DNA from: Bordetella genomosp. 12
Lineage (GTDB): Bacteria > Pseudomonadota > Gammaproteobacteria > Burkholderiales > Burkholderiaceae_B
Length of the DNA stretch: 64,000 nucleotides
Reading direction: 5' to 3'
NCBI RefSeq assembly: GCF_002261355.1
Contig: NZ_NEVU01000001.1
Location: forward strand, 496,001 to 560,000
A program made the translations under genes and the position numbers. Shown piece by piece: positions 48,931-57,761 of this stretch. The notes below the pieces were generated by a model. It had not been told where the DNA came from and made no database searches. It worked only from the letters and a program-made list of their open reading frames with translations. Every line of letters starts with the position of its first letter. Within the stretch, counting starts at the first letter, position 1.

Positions 48931-49358
48931 TGGGCCAGCCCTATGTCAGCGAGGTGGAGATACGGTTCCGGCATTGCGACCCCGCCGGCATCGTCTTCTA
49001 TCCCCGCTACTTCGAGATGATCAACGACTTCATCGAAGCCTGGTTCGAGACAGGCTTGGGCTTGAGCTTTCACACGCTGCATACGGAGCGCGGCATCGGC
49101 ACGCCGACCGCATCCGTGCAGTGTGATTTCAAGTTGCCCAGCCGCTGGGGGGAGCGCCTGCGCCAGGTGTTGGCGTTGCGGCACATCGGCGGCTCGTCCC
49201 TGCAGCTGCAGGTGCGCTTCGAGGGGCAGGACGGACAGACCCGGCTGAGCGCGCAGGTGACCATCGTCACCGTCGATCTGGCGCGCATGCGCGCCATCGC
49301 TTTGCCGGACGATTTGCGCGCGCGGATGCAGGCGTTTCTGCTGCCCGCGCAGGCATGA
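48930..49358 (+). CDS. Hotdog-fold acyl-CoA thioesterase (4-hydroxybenzoyl-CoA type)
   Basis: 142 residues. FRHCDPAGIVFYPRYFEMIN carries the catalytic Asp of the 4-HBT family. It may release stalled aryl-CoA esters to save coenzyme A. ATG 48930 overlaps the ligase stop; a TTG three bases earlier is the only alternative. Confidence 0.88.
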   Translation: MGQPYVSEVEIRFRHCDPAGIVFYPRYFEMINDFIEAWFETGLGLSFHTLHTERGIGTPTASVQCDFKLPSRWGERLRQVLALRHIGGSSLQLQVRFEGQDGQTRLSAQVTIVTVDLARMRAIALPDDLRARMQAFLLPAQA

Positions 49359-49380
49359 AAAACCAAAGGAAGAGACTGAC

Positions 49381-49785
49381 ATGAAGATTCTGCAACCGCC
49401 GGACTGGCTCGCGCCGCGCGGCTATTCCAATGGCATGATGACCGAGATGACCGTCGGCTCGCGCCTGCTTTTCGTGGGCGGCCAGATAGGCTGGAACGGC
49501 CAGCAGGTCTTCGAGACCGACGATTTCGCGCTGCAAGTGCGCCAGACACTGGAGAACATCGTCGCCATCCTGAAAGAGGGCGGCGCGGGCCCGCAGCACA
49601 TCGTGCGCATGACCTGGTATGTCAAGGACAAGGATGAGTACGTGGCGGCCTATCCGGAGATCGGCAAGCATTACCGCGAGGTCATTGGCCGGTACTTCCC
49701 GGCCATGACCGCCGTCGAGGTGGCGGATCTGGTCGAAGCGCGGGCCAAGGTGGAAATCGAAGTGACGGCGGTGGTGCAGGGCTGA
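49381..49785 (+). CDS. RidA-family protein (likely enamine/imine deaminase)
   Basis: 134 residues of the RidA/YjgF/Rid fold: YSNGMMTEMTVGSRLLFVGG, QVRQTLENIVAILKEGGAGP, and AVEVADLVEARAKVEIEVTA with the key Arg region. Last gene of the operon. The pathway makes an amino-enone CoA ester after ring hydroxylation and reduction, so a protein that hydrolyses enamines or imines would fit the loss of ammonia. That role is inference. Confidence 0.85.
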   Translation: MKILQPPDWLAPRGYSNGMMTEMTVGSRLLFVGGQIGWNGQQVFETDDFALQVRQTLENIVAILKEGGAGPQHIVRMTWYVKDKDEYVAAYPEIGKHYREVIGRYFPAMTAVEVADLVEARAKVEIEVTAVVQG

Positions 49786-49802
49786 CCCCGCCCGGGGTCA
49801 GC
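49781..49802. terminator. Two-way hairpin at the RidA/FapA convergent junction
   Basis: GCTGACCCCG (49781-49790) and CGGGGTCAGC (49793-49802) make a perfect 10-base inverted repeat around CC. Both stop codons lie in its arms. It may serve both operons as a stop, although no T-run follows. Confidence 0.55.
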
Positions 49803-51459
49803 GGATCTGCACCAGGCCGGTCTCGGTGTCGAGCGCGGCCTGGCCGGCCGGCAAGTCCTCAAGGATGTCGAGCACCTTGCCGTTGATGCGCAGCAGCGCG
49901 CCGCAGCAGAAGCGGCGGTGCGCCGCGATCGTGGCGCTGCCCAATGGCTGCAGGACTTCGTTCAGGCGCTCTTCTTCGCTTTCGAGCAGATTCAGATCGT
50001 CGATCACGCGCGCATAGGTGCTTCTGGCCCGGTCGCCCATGCCGTTGATGTTCTTGGCGGGGTTGCCGTGCAGGAAGACGATGAGTTTTTCCAGTTTGCC
50101 CTGTTCTTCCTGCAGCGTGGCGCGGCGCTGACGCAACGCGGCGCGTTTGGCCTCGCCATGTGGATGCAGGCCCACGCTGACAGTGGTCGGAATCCCGGCC
50201 AGCGATCCGATGGTGCCGGCATGCACGGACTTGGTGGCATGGGTCTCGCCACCGGTGATCACCCCCAGGCTGGATTTGGCCGGGCCCACGGTGACGCTTT
50301 CGCCGGCATAGAGCCGGCTTTGGCGCACTTCGCGCTCGGCGGCGATATTGCGTTCGGCGTTGACGACGGCGTTCTCGATGAAGCGTGCTTTGACCGATCC
50401 GCCCGCGCTGAGCTGCGCCGTGCGTACCTGGGCGGGTTGCGCCGTGCTGATCTGGCCGCGCAAGACGGGCTGGCGCACCGTGGCCAGGCCGATGACGCCG
50501 CCGTTGACGCTGATGTTGCCGCCGGCCTGTACCTGGGCGGCTTCGATCGTGCCGTTGACCACCACGTCGCCGCTGACCCGCACTTCCATCCCGGCGGTGA
50601 TATCGCCCCGCACCTTGAGGGTGCCGTCGAAAATGATGTTGCCGGTCGACAGATCCACGCGGTCGACCTCCACCAGGGAATTGACCAGTACGCCCTGAGG
50701 GACCACCATCGGCGAGCCAGACTGAGCCGCGCGCAGCAGACAGGGATCATTCTCGTCGACCGTCACGCCGGTGAGATTGCGCGCAAACTGCGTGTCCGGT
50801 ATGTGGGCGGGCGGCACCGATTCGCCCAGCACGTTCAGGCCGGGCTTGCCCTGCACTGCCGGGATGCGGCGCATCAGCGGCGTGCCCGGCGCGACCAGCG
50901 TCAGATTACCCAGTTCGCGGTAGTCGACCAGGGCATTGTCGTCATCCTCCGATTGGCGTGTTTTGAGCGCATCGAGCAGGCTTTCGAAATGGGCGGGCGT
51001 GCCCTTGGTCGGCGGGGTGCCCTGGGCGATCATGGCGGTATTGGTGCGCCGGTCGGCCACGGCATGCTGGATGGCGTCTTCGCGCACGCCATAGACCACC
51101 CCCACTTCCAGCAAATGCGCCTGCACGTCGCCCAGCGTTACCCGGCGCCCGCCGCGCGGCGGGCTGACGGCCAGCACCGCCGCCATGCGGTCGGGCGAGA
51201 GCTCCAGTTCGAAGCTGCCGTCGCGCACCTCGCCCACGGAGGCCAGAACCGGCTCTCGGGCTTCGCGGCAGGCTTCGATGAAGTTCACCGCGCTGGCGTG
51301 GTCCAGCGCTTCCGTGCCCCAGCCCTGAGCCTGGGCCAGGCTGGTCAATGCGGTCCAGGTGGGCGGGTCGGCCGCTTGCTCGGCGGGGCTGTAGCTGGCG
51401 ATGAGGGCGCGCGTGCTCTCGTCCAGTTCGAGACGAAAAGCGGGTTCGGCAGGCGGCAT
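49798..51459 (-). CDS. FapA/DUF342-family protein
   Basis: 553 residues. FapA layout: an N-terminal part (1-160), then a polymer-forming beta-helix of repeated short strands (about 260-430, for example VRGDITAGMEVRVSGDVVVN and GGVIGLATVRQPVLRG), and a coiled-coil C-terminus (about 440-530). Bacterial FapA proteins have been linked to flagellar assembly or cell-surface polarity; in most species the role is unknown. It stands alone here, with no flagellar genes in view. Confidence 0.82.
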   Translation of the reverse strand: MPPAEPAFRLELDESTRALIASYSPAEQAADPPTWTALTSLAQAQGWGTEALDHASAVNFIEACREAREPVLASVGEVRDGSFELELSPDRMAAVLAVSPPRGGRRVTLGDVQAHLLEVGVVYGVREDAIQHAVADRRTNTAMIAQGTPPTKGTPAHFESLLDALKTRQSEDDDNALVDYRELGNLTLVAPGTPLMRRIPAVQGKPGLNVLGESVPPAHIPDTQFARNLTGVTVDENDPCLLRAAQSGSPMVVPQGVLVNSLVEVDRVDLSTGNIIFDGTLKVRGDITAGMEVRVSGDVVVNGTIEAAQVQAGGNISVNGGVIGLATVRQPVLRGQISTAQPAQVRTAQLSAGGSVKARFIENAVVNAERNIAAEREVRQSRLYAGESVTVGPAKSSLGVITGGETHATKSVHAGTIGSLAGIPTTVSVGLHPHGEAKRAALRQRRATLQEEQGKLEKLIVFLHGNPAKNINGMGDRARSTYARVIDDLNLLESEEERLNEVLQPLGSATIAAHRRFCCGALLRINGKVLDILEDLPAGQAALDTETGLVQIR

Positions 51460-51621
51460 GTCTTTTCCCCTAGATGGCGCGGGTTCCGGGCCGCAATGCG
51501 TGGCGGGATAAGCGCTCTTGCTGAGTAATAACTAGAAATATAAAGACATATTAAGCGATGTGACCGGCGTAGTCAGGCGCTTTTTTATCGGGGTTTTCAT
51601 GGCCCTGTCATGCCGCCGGCG

Positions 51622-51653
51622 TAAAAAAATGCCCCCGGCCAAAGGCCGGGGGC
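51622..51653 (-). terminator. Intrinsic terminator of the thiD-thiE-hemL operon
   Basis: GCCCCCGGCC (51631-51640), AAA, GGCCGGGGGC (51644-51653): a perfect 10-base stem. On the reverse strand it is followed by seven T (51629-51623). It lies 20 bases after the hemL stop. Confidence 0.92.
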
Positions 51654-51673
51654 AAGGTCATCAAGGGGCGTGT

Positions 51674-52963
51674 TCAGGCGGGTTGCTTGATCGCTTTGAA
51701 CACGGCTTCGGCATGGTCGAGCGTGGTTTGCAGCACGGCGTCGTCATGCGCGGCCGAGACGAAGCCCGCTTCGAAGGCCGAGGGCGCGAAATGCACGCCG
51801 CGATCCAGCATGGCATGGAAGAAGCGCTTGAAGGCCTGGGTGTCGGCGGTCGAGACTTCGGCGAAGGTGGCGGGTACGCTGGGCATGAAATACAGGCCGA
51901 ACATACCGCCGATGGCATCGGCGCTGAAGGGCACGCCGGCCGCCCGGGCGCGTTCGGCCAGGCCCTGGGCCAGGCGCTGCGTGCGTGCCGACAGGTCTTC
52001 ATAAAAGCCCGGTTGGGCGATCAGGCGCAGCGTGGCCAGGCCCGCGGCCACGGCCACCGGGTTGCCGGACAGCGTGCCGGCCTGATAGACGCCGCCCAGC
52101 GGTGCGATATGGCGCATGAGTTCGGCGCTGCCGCCGAAGGCGCCGACAGGCATGCCGCCGCCGATGACCTTGGCCAGCGTGGTGAGATCCGGCTTGATAC
52201 CGGTCAGCCCCTGCACGCCTTGCGGCCCGACCCGGAATCCGGTCATGACTTCGTCGAAAATCAGCACGCTGCCGTGTTGGGTGCACAGATCGCGCAGACC
52301 CTGCAGAAAACCGGCTGCGGGCTTGATGAGGTTCATGTTGCCGGCCACGGGCTCGACGATGATGCAGGCGATGTCGGCGCCGTGCTCGGCGAAGGCCGTC
52401 TGCACGGCGGGCAGGTTGTTGTAGTCCAGCGTGATGGTGTGGGAGACGAACTCGGGCGGCACACCAGCCGAACTCGGATTGCCCAGTGTGAGCAGACCGG
52501 AGCCGGCCTTGACCAGCAGGCTGTCGGAATGGCCGTGATAGCAGCCCTCGAACTTGATGATCTTGTTGCGTCCGGTGGCGCCGCGCGCCAGGCGGATGGC
52601 GGTCATGGTGGCTTCGGTACCGGAGCTGACCAGGCGGACCTGTTCCATGGACGGCAGGCGCTGGATCAGCAGTTCCGCCAGTTCGATTTCGGCTTCGGTC
52701 GGCGCGCCGAAGGACAGCCCGCCGGTGGCCGCCTCTTGCACGGCGCGCACCACTTCGGGATGCGCGTGGCCCAGGATGGCCGGTCCCCAGGAGCCGATGT
52801 AATCGATGTACTGCTTGCCTTCGGCGTCCCAGATGTGCGGGCCCAGTGCGCGCTTGATAAAGCGCGGGGTGCCGCCCACCGAACGGAAGGCTCGCACGGG
52901 CGAGTTCACGCCGCCGGGGATGCTGCGGCAGGCGCGTTCGAAGAGTTCAGCGTTTTGGGACAT
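51674..52963 (-). CDS. hemL: Glutamate-1-semialdehyde 2,1-aminomutase
   Basis: 429-residue PLP enzyme of the C5 route to 5-aminolevulinate. [18 protein letters not shown] and [20 protein letters not shown] are HemL motifs, and the PLP lysine is in [20 protein letters not shown] 52963 gives the normal start [11 protein letters not shown]. It is downstream of thiE by four bases; both are minus-strand. Confidence 0.96.
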   Translation of the reverse strand: MSQNAELFERACRSIPGGVNSPVRAFRSVGGTPRFIKRALGPHIWDAEGKQYIDYIGSWGPAILGHAHPEVVRAVQEAATGGLSFGAPTEAEIELAELLIQRLPSMEQVRLVSSGTEATMTAIRLARGATGRNKIIKFEGCYHGHSDSLLVKAGSGLLTLGNPSSAGVPPEFVSHTITLDYNNLPAVQTAFAEHGADIACIIVEPVAGNMNLIKPAAGFLQGLRDLCTQHGSVLIFDEVMTGFRVGPQGVQGLTGIKPDLTTLAKVIGGGMPVGAFGGSAELMRHIAPLGGVYQAGTLSGNPVAVAAGLATLRLIAQPGFYEDLSARTQRLAQGLAERARAAGVPFSADAIGGMFGLYFMPSVPATFAEVSTADTQAFKRFFHAMLDRGVHFAPSAFEAGFVSAAHDDAVLQTTLDHAEAVFKAIKQPA

Positions 52964-52967
52964 GGCT

Positions 52968-53621
52968 CTAACCTCGGGAAGAAGTGAAAGGGGCGGCGCA
53001 GGCCCGGGCCGCGGCGCGGATGTCGGGCGCTTCGAACAGCCCGGTGATGACCGCGATGCTGTCGGCGCCCGCATGGGCGAGCTGCCCGGCATTGGCGGGC
53101 GTGATGCCGCCAATGGCGACCACCGCCGGCCGCGGCTGGCCGTGCGCGCGCGTGAGCGCAGCGGCTTCGGTCAGCAGCGTCAGCGGGGCGTGCACGGCTT
53201 CGGGTTTGGTGGTGGAGGGAAACATCGCGCCGAAGGCGACGTAGTCGGCGCCCTGATCCAGCAAGCCGCGTGCGCGGTCCAGATCGGCATAGCAGGACAC
53301 GCCCAGAATCAGGCCCGGCGCCGCGGCGCGCACCTCGGCCAGGGTGGCATCGTCTCGGCCCAAGTGGGCGCCATCGGCGCCGGCCTGCAGCGCCGTTTGC
53401 CAATCGTCGTTGACCAGGAAGACGACGCCCAGTTCGCGGCACAGTGCGGCGAGTTCGCGCGCCTGGGCCAGGCGCACGGCCGGCGTGACGTGTTTGCGGC
53501 GCAACTGCAGGGCCCGCATGCCGCCGTCGGCGGCCTGGCGCACCGCCTGCAGCAGGCGCGCGGTGTCATCCCATTCGGGCGTCACGCCATACAGGCCGAC
53601 CGGGAATCGGGTCGGGCTCAT
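52968..53621 (-). CDS. thiE: Thiamine-phosphate synthase
   Basis: 217-residue TIM barrel joining the thiazole and pyrimidine phosphates. [43 protein letters not shown] and [18 protein letters not shown] are ThiE landmarks. ATG 53621 overlaps the thiD stop by four bases. This is the full ThiE; the MutT-fused barrel at 27291 is a second, divergent one. Confidence 0.94.
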   Translation of the reverse strand: MSPTRFPVGLYGVTPEWDDTARLLQAVRQAADGGMRALQLRRKHVTPAVRLAQARELAALCRELGVVFLVNDDWQTALQAGADGAHLGRDDATLAEVRAAAPGLILGVSCYADLDRARGLLDQGADYVAFGAMFPSTTKPEAVHAPLTLLTEAAALTRAHGQPRPAVVAIGGITPANAGQLAHAGADSIAVITGLFEAPDIRAAARACAAPFTSSRG

Positions 53622-54472
53622 GGCTGGGGCAGCCGGTTGGGCAGCGGACGGCCCATGCCGGCCGTGAAACTGGCCGCCAACCCGCGCTCGGCATGGGCGA
53701 GGGCTTGCTCGACCGCGGCGGGGGTCTCCTGGCCGCTGGCCAGCATGGCGGCGGCGGCCGCCGCCAGCAGGCCGCCCGTGTCGCCGCTGCGCGGCGGCGG
53801 CGCCTGCCACGGCCAGCTGTAATTGCTGCCGTCCTGGCCCACCAGCACGTTGGCGACGTGGCCCGGCCGCACCGGACTGCCCAGCACCAGGGCCCATTGC
53901 GCGCCGCCGGCCAGCAGGGCGTGGGCAGGCGAGGGCGAGCCCGAGGTGTCGATGCTGCCATCGGCCTGCCATTGCGCCAGCCGCATATGCTCGACCACCA
54001 CCAGGTCGGTCTGCGGCAACACGAGCTCCAGCGTGGCGGCCAGCAGTTCTTCGGCGGTGTCCTGCTCGACGGCGTCCTGGGGCATGGGCGCGCGCGGGCC
54101 CAGATGCAGCACCAGCGGCACCTGGCTGTAATCGGCGGCCAACTGGGCGACCACGCTGGCGGTTTCGGGCGAAAACATGCCCCCCACCTTGATCGCCTGC
54201 ACCGGCATGTCTTCGAGCAGGCAGCGGGCCTGGTCGTCCAGCAGTTCGGGCGACACGGGATGGATGTCCTCGATGCCGGCGGTGTCCTGCACCGTCACGG
54301 CCGTGACGGTGGCCAGGCCATGACAGCCCAGTTGCGCGCAGGTCACGGCGTCGGCGGGCAGACCATCGGCGCCGGTGGGGTCCACGGGACCGAGGATGAG
54401 TACGAGAGGGGGAGTAACAGCGGTCACGGGGGGCTGGGCAGGACAGGAAGAGATGCTTTCTTTGCTTTGCAT
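53618..54472 (-). CDS. thiD: Hydroxymethylpyrimidine/phosphomethylpyrimidine kinase
   Basis: 284-residue ribokinase-fold enzyme. LILGPVDPTGADGLPADAVT and LGCHGLATVTAVTVQDTAGI match the N-terminal half of ThiD, AIKVGGMFSPETASVVAQLA the middle, and GDTGGLLAAAAAAMLASGQ the C-terminal catalytic GxGD-type loop; here it reads SGDTGG, so the usual catalytic Cys/Asp context is slightly altered. ATG 54472 is preferred over the longer reading to 54559. Confidence 0.88.
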   Translation of the reverse strand: MQSKESISSCPAQPPVTAVTPPLVLILGPVDPTGADGLPADAVTCAQLGCHGLATVTAVTVQDTAGIEDIHPVSPELLDDQARCLLEDMPVQAIKVGGMFSPETASVVAQLAADYSQVPLVLHLGPRAPMPQDAVEQDTAEELLAATLELVLPQTDLVVVEHMRLAQWQADGSIDTSGSPSPAHALLAGGAQWALVLGSPVRPGHVANVLVGQDGSNYSWPWQAPPPRSGDTGGLLAAAAAAMLASGQETPAAVEQALAHAERGLAASFTAGMGRPLPNRLPQP

Positions 54473-54577
54473 CAGACGGCATCCCGACAGGGTTTCGGTA
54501 AGATATGCCCATTCTAATGGATGCCATTCGTGCTTTGCCCCGACCGGGGCCGAGCACATCGTGAACTAGGGAGAACT

Positions 54578-54742
54578 ATGCGTACTTGGATGTGTCTTAT
54601 TTGCGGCTGGGTCTATGATGAAGAGGCTGGTCTGCCGGACGAGGGAATCGCGCCGGGCACCCGTTGGGAAGATGTGCCCCCTAATTGGGTCTGTCCGGAG
54701 TGTGGCGCCCGCAAGGAAGACTTCGAGCTGATGGAAATCTGA
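54578..54742 (+). CDS. Rubredoxin
   Basis: 54 residues with two CxxC knuckles: MCLICGWVYDEEAG and WVCPECGARKEDF, the iron-binding set of rubredoxin. It is a small electron carrier. The ATG at 54578 follows AGGGAGAACT. It is divergent from thiD and followed by yqgE. Confidence 0.95.
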   Translation: MRTWMCLICGWVYDEEAGLPDEGIAPGTRWEDVPPNWVCPECGARKEDFELMEI

Positions 54743-54804
54743 CCCGGTCGCTGGCCTATCAGGCGGCCTGGCAGGCCGCCGCATGCAGGTTCTGGAGACC
54801 GCCA

Positions 54805-55404
54805 ATGACTGATATTCCGCATTCCGAGGCCGACGCCGGCGCCCAGGCATCCCCCAGTGGCTTTGCCAATCAGTTCCTGATGGCCATGCCGGGGATGGTG
54901 GATGAGAACCTGGCCGGCACGGTGATCTATATCTGCGAGCACAGCGCCCGCGGCGCGCTGGGCCTGGTCATCAACCGGCCTACCGACCTGACGCTGGCCT
55001 CGCTGTTCGAACGTATCGAGCTGACCTTGGAAATCGGCCCGGTGGGCGATGCCAAGGTGTTTTTTGGCGGGCCGGTGCAGACCGACCGCGGCTTTGTGCT
55101 GCACGCGCCGGCCGGGGATTACAGTTCCAGCATCCGGATGGGGGACCTGGCCCTGACCACCTCGCGCGACGTGCTGCAGGCCGTGGCCGATGGCAATGGG
55201 CCCGCCCGCATGCTGGTGACGTTGGGCTATGCCGGCTGGGGCGCCGGCCAGCTCGAAAGCGAGATGAGCCAGAACGCCTGGCTCAACGTGGCGGCCGACC
55301 CGGCCGTCATTTTCGACGTGCCCGCCGAGGAGCGCTACCCGGCGGCCATGAAGCTGCTGGGCGTCGATCCGATCATGCTGGCCGGCGAAGCAGGCCATGC
55401 CTGA
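54805..55404 (+). CDS. yqgE: YqgE/AlgH family protein
   Basis: 199 residues. FLMAMPGMVDENLAGTVIYI, GLVINRPTDLTLASLF and LGYAGWGAGQLESEMSQNAW are family signatures. Its role is unresolved; it is nearly always next to ruvX, as here (overlap of eight bases). ATG 54805. Confidence 0.92.
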   Translation: MTDIPHSEADAGAQASPSGFANQFLMAMPGMVDENLAGTVIYICEHSARGALGLVINRPTDLTLASLFERIELTLEIGPVGDAKVFFGGPVQTDRGFVLHAPAGDYSSSIRMGDLALTTSRDVLQAVADGNGPARMLVTLGYAGWGAGQLESEMSQNAWLNVAADPAVIFDVPAEERYPAAMKLLGVDPIMLAGEAGHA

Positions 55405-55792
55405 GGAAACCCTGCTGGCCTTTGATTTCGGCGAAAAGAAAATCGGCATTGCGATCGGCAATACCCTGACTCGTCAGGCGCGGCCCTTGGAGATCATCTT
55501 CTCCGAGCGCCGCGACGAACGCTTTGGCCGCATCGAACACTTGCTCAAGACCTGGCAGCCGCAGCGCGTCGTGGTCGGGCTGGCCCTGGCCACCGACGGC
55601 GGCGAACAGCCCGCCACGCAGCGTTGCCGGCGTTTTGCCAACCAATTGCACGGACGCTTCGGCCTGGCGGTGGAGCTGGTGGATGAACGCGGCTCCAGCA
55701 TGGAGGCTCAGGCGGAACTGGGCACTCACGCGGCGGATGACGCCATGGCGGCGGCCATCATTCTGCAGCGTTATCTCGACCGGTTGCCTTAA
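55397..55792 (+). CDS. ruvX: RuvX (YqgF) Holliday-junction resolvase-like protein
   Basis: 131-residue RNase H-fold protein. LLAFDFGEKKIGIAIGN (first acidic residue), VVVGLALATDGGEQPATQ, LVDERGSSMEA and AADDAMAAAIILQRYL contain the acidic active site. The family is essential in E. coli and involved in 16S rRNA 5' end maturation. It is followed by the PyrB-like gene after a five-base gap. Confidence 0.93.
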   Translation: MPEETLLAFDFGEKKIGIAIGNTLTRQARPLEIIFSERRDERFGRIEHLLKTWQPQRVVVGLALATDGGEQPATQRCRRFANQLHGRFGLAVELVDERGSSMEAQAELGTHAADDAMAAAIILQRYLDRLP

Positions 55793-55797
55793 GGCGT

Positions 55798-56565
55798 ATG
55801 TTCAATCCCCAATTGAGCCCGCGCGGCGGGCTGCTGCATTTTTTGACGACCGAAGGGCTGCCCAAGCGCCTGCTCGAGCCGCTGCTGGCCGCCGAAGGCG
55901 GCCCTGGCCTGGCGGGCCGCGAGGTCTGCCTGATCGGGCCGGACTGCGCTGCCTTGCAGGCGTTCGGGCAGGCCGCAAGCGCCCTGGGGGCGCGCACCCG
56001 GCATTTGTCCGCGCCGCCCTCGGCCAGCCAGGCCGATGTGCATGTGCTGCGCTCCCCGGCCAGCGGCGCGGCGCATGCGTTGGCCGCGCAACTGCCGCGC
56101 GTGATCAACGCCGGCGACGGTTGGCACGCCCGCCCGCTGGCGGCGCTGGCCGATCTGCTCGTCATCCGCCAGGCCCGCGGCGGCTTTACCGAGTTGCGGG
56201 TCGCCTTCATCGGCGACTTTGCTTTTTCCGGGCGCGCGCGCTCCTTGGCGCATGCCCTGACCACGCTGGGCGCCCCGGAACTGCGGGCCGCGGGTCCGCG
56301 CCCACTGCTGCCTGACGGGTTGCCGCAACTCGGGCTGCGTGCCTGCGCGACGCTGGACGAAGCCCTGGATGGCGTGGATGTGGTGGTGGACCTGGGGCTG
56401 AGCGATGCGGCTTTGTCGGTGCTGCCTTCGGCCGAGGACTATGCGCGCCGCTGGACGCTGGGGCCGTTGCCCGACGGGGTGCTCACGCTCGGGCCGGTCG
56501 ATCCCGCGGCCTATCAGACGGCATCGCGCGCAGTGCTGACGCACTTGATGGCGGGGGCGGCATGA
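55798..56565 (+). CDS. PyrB-like aspartate carbamoyltransferase pseudoenzyme
   Basis: 255 residues (about 310-330 in active PyrB). It starts MFNPQLSPRGGLLHFLTTEG, as Bordetella PyrB does, and keeps RVINAGDGWHARP and HALTTLGAPELR. Active-site parts are lost: STRT is replaced by DCAA (in LIGPDCAALQAF), the loop with the second phosphate Ser/Lys is deleted, H-P-T-Q reads R-P-L-A, the R/Q loop for aspartate reads DLGLSDAAL, and the late HPGP reads TLGPVD. Yet the frame is open and codon use is normal. It overlaps pyrC' by four bases. So it is probably a structural or regulatory subunit, not an enzyme. Confidence 0.8.
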   Translation: MFNPQLSPRGGLLHFLTTEGLPKRLLEPLLAAEGGPGLAGREVCLIGPDCAALQAFGQAASALGARTRHLSAPPSASQADVHVLRSPASGAAHALAAQLPRVINAGDGWHARPLAALADLLVIRQARGGFTELRVAFIGDFAFSGRARSLAHALTTLGAPELRAAGPRPLLPDGLPQLGLRACATLDEALDGVDVVVDLGLSDAALSVLPSAEDYARRWTLGPLPDGVLTLGPVDPAAYQTASRAVLTHLMAGAA

Positions 56566-57761
56566 AAATCCATCTGCGCGGCGGGCGCAATATCGATCCC
56601 CGCGAGGGCCGCGACGAGGTCGCCGATCTGTTTCTGGCCGATGGGCGCATCGTGGCGCGCGGGCAGGCGCCGGCAGGTTTTTGCGCCGACCGGCTCATTG
56701 ACGCAGCCGGGCTGGCCGTGCTGCCCGGCCTGACCGACCTGGCCGCGCAACTCGGTCCGCACGCGCGGCAAGAGGGCCGCGCGGCGCTGGCCGGCGGCGT
56801 GGTTCGTCTGGTGCTGCCGCACGCGCCGCCGGCCGAAGCCGGCATGCCGCAATGCCTGCGCCTGGGGCCATTGCTCAGTCCGGCCGGCGGATTGTCGGCC
56901 ATGGCCGGCTGGCTGGATGCAGGCTGCGTGGGGATCGCCCAGACCGACGCGCCGCTGCCGGGCAGCGGCCTGTTGTGGCGCGCCATGCAATATGCCGCCG
57001 GTCTGGACGCCACGCTCTGGCTGCGCCCGGAAGACGCCGGCCTGGCCGATGGCGGCGTGATGGCGGCGGGGGCCTATGCCACGCGCCTGGGGCTGCCGGG
57101 CATTCCTGAGCAGGCTGAAGTGTTGGCGCTGCACACCTTGTTCACCTTGCAGCGCGCCACGGGCGTGCGCCTGCATCTGTGCCGGATATCGAGCGCGGCC
57201 GGCGTGGCCTTGCTGCGGGCCGCGCGCGCCGAAGGCCTGCCGGTGACGGCCGACGTGTCCATGCATCATTTGCATCTGACCGATCTGGACATAGGCTTTT
57301 ACGACAGCCGCTGCCATCTGCGCCCGCCCCTGCGCGGGCAGCGTGATCGCGAGGCGCTGGCCCAGGCGCTGGCCGATGGCATCCTGGATGCTGTGTGCTC
57401 CGACCACCGGCCGGTGAGCGCGGAGGAGAAGCGCGGTCCGTTTGGCGCCACGACGCCGGGCGCCAGCGGTGTGGAGCTGCTGTTGCCGGCCCTGCTCAAA
57501 TGGGCACGCGAGCGCGGCGTGCCGCCGGTGCGGGCGCTGGCCAGCCTCACCCTGGGGCCGGCCCGGGTATTGGGCCGCGAAGCGCCCAGCCTCGAACCGG
57601 GCGCGCCGGCCGATCTGTGCGTGGTCGACCTGCAGGCCGAGTCTGCGGCCGCCGCGTCGCACAGCGGCAGCGACCAGACGCCGTTCGCGGGTATGATGCT
57701 GCCCGGCCGCGTTCACCTGACCCTGGTCGGCGGGAACATACTTTGGGAGATCCCTGCTTGA
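56562..57761 (+). CDS. PyrC'-type pseudo-dihydroorotase
   Basis: 399 residues of the amidohydrolase fold. At the site where active dihydroorotases have DxHxH the sequence is GLTDLAAQLGPHAR, so the zinc histidines are absent. VTADVSMHHLHLTD and AVCSDHRPVSAEEK remain. This is the pattern of the PyrC' (PyrX) subunit that helps assemble ATCase in Pseudomonas. Its usual partner is an active PyrB, but the one encoded just upstream here is degenerate. Confidence 0.82.
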   Translation: MKIHLRGGRNIDPREGRDEVADLFLADGRIVARGQAPAGFCADRLIDAAGLAVLPGLTDLAAQLGPHARQEGRAALAGGVVRLVLPHAPPAEAGMPQCLRLGPLLSPAGGLSAMAGWLDAGCVGIAQTDAPLPGSGLLWRAMQYAAGLDATLWLRPEDAGLADGGVMAAGAYATRLGLPGIPEQAEVLALHTLFTLQRATGVRLHLCRISSAAGVALLRAARAEGLPVTADVSMHHLHLTDLDIGFYDSRCHLRPPLRGQRDREALAQALADGILDAVCSDHRPVSAEEKRGPFGATTPGASGVELLLPALLKWARERGVPPVRALASLTLGPARVLGREAPSLEPGAPADLCVVDLQAESAAAASHSGSDQTPFAGMMLPGRVHLTLVGGNILWEIPA

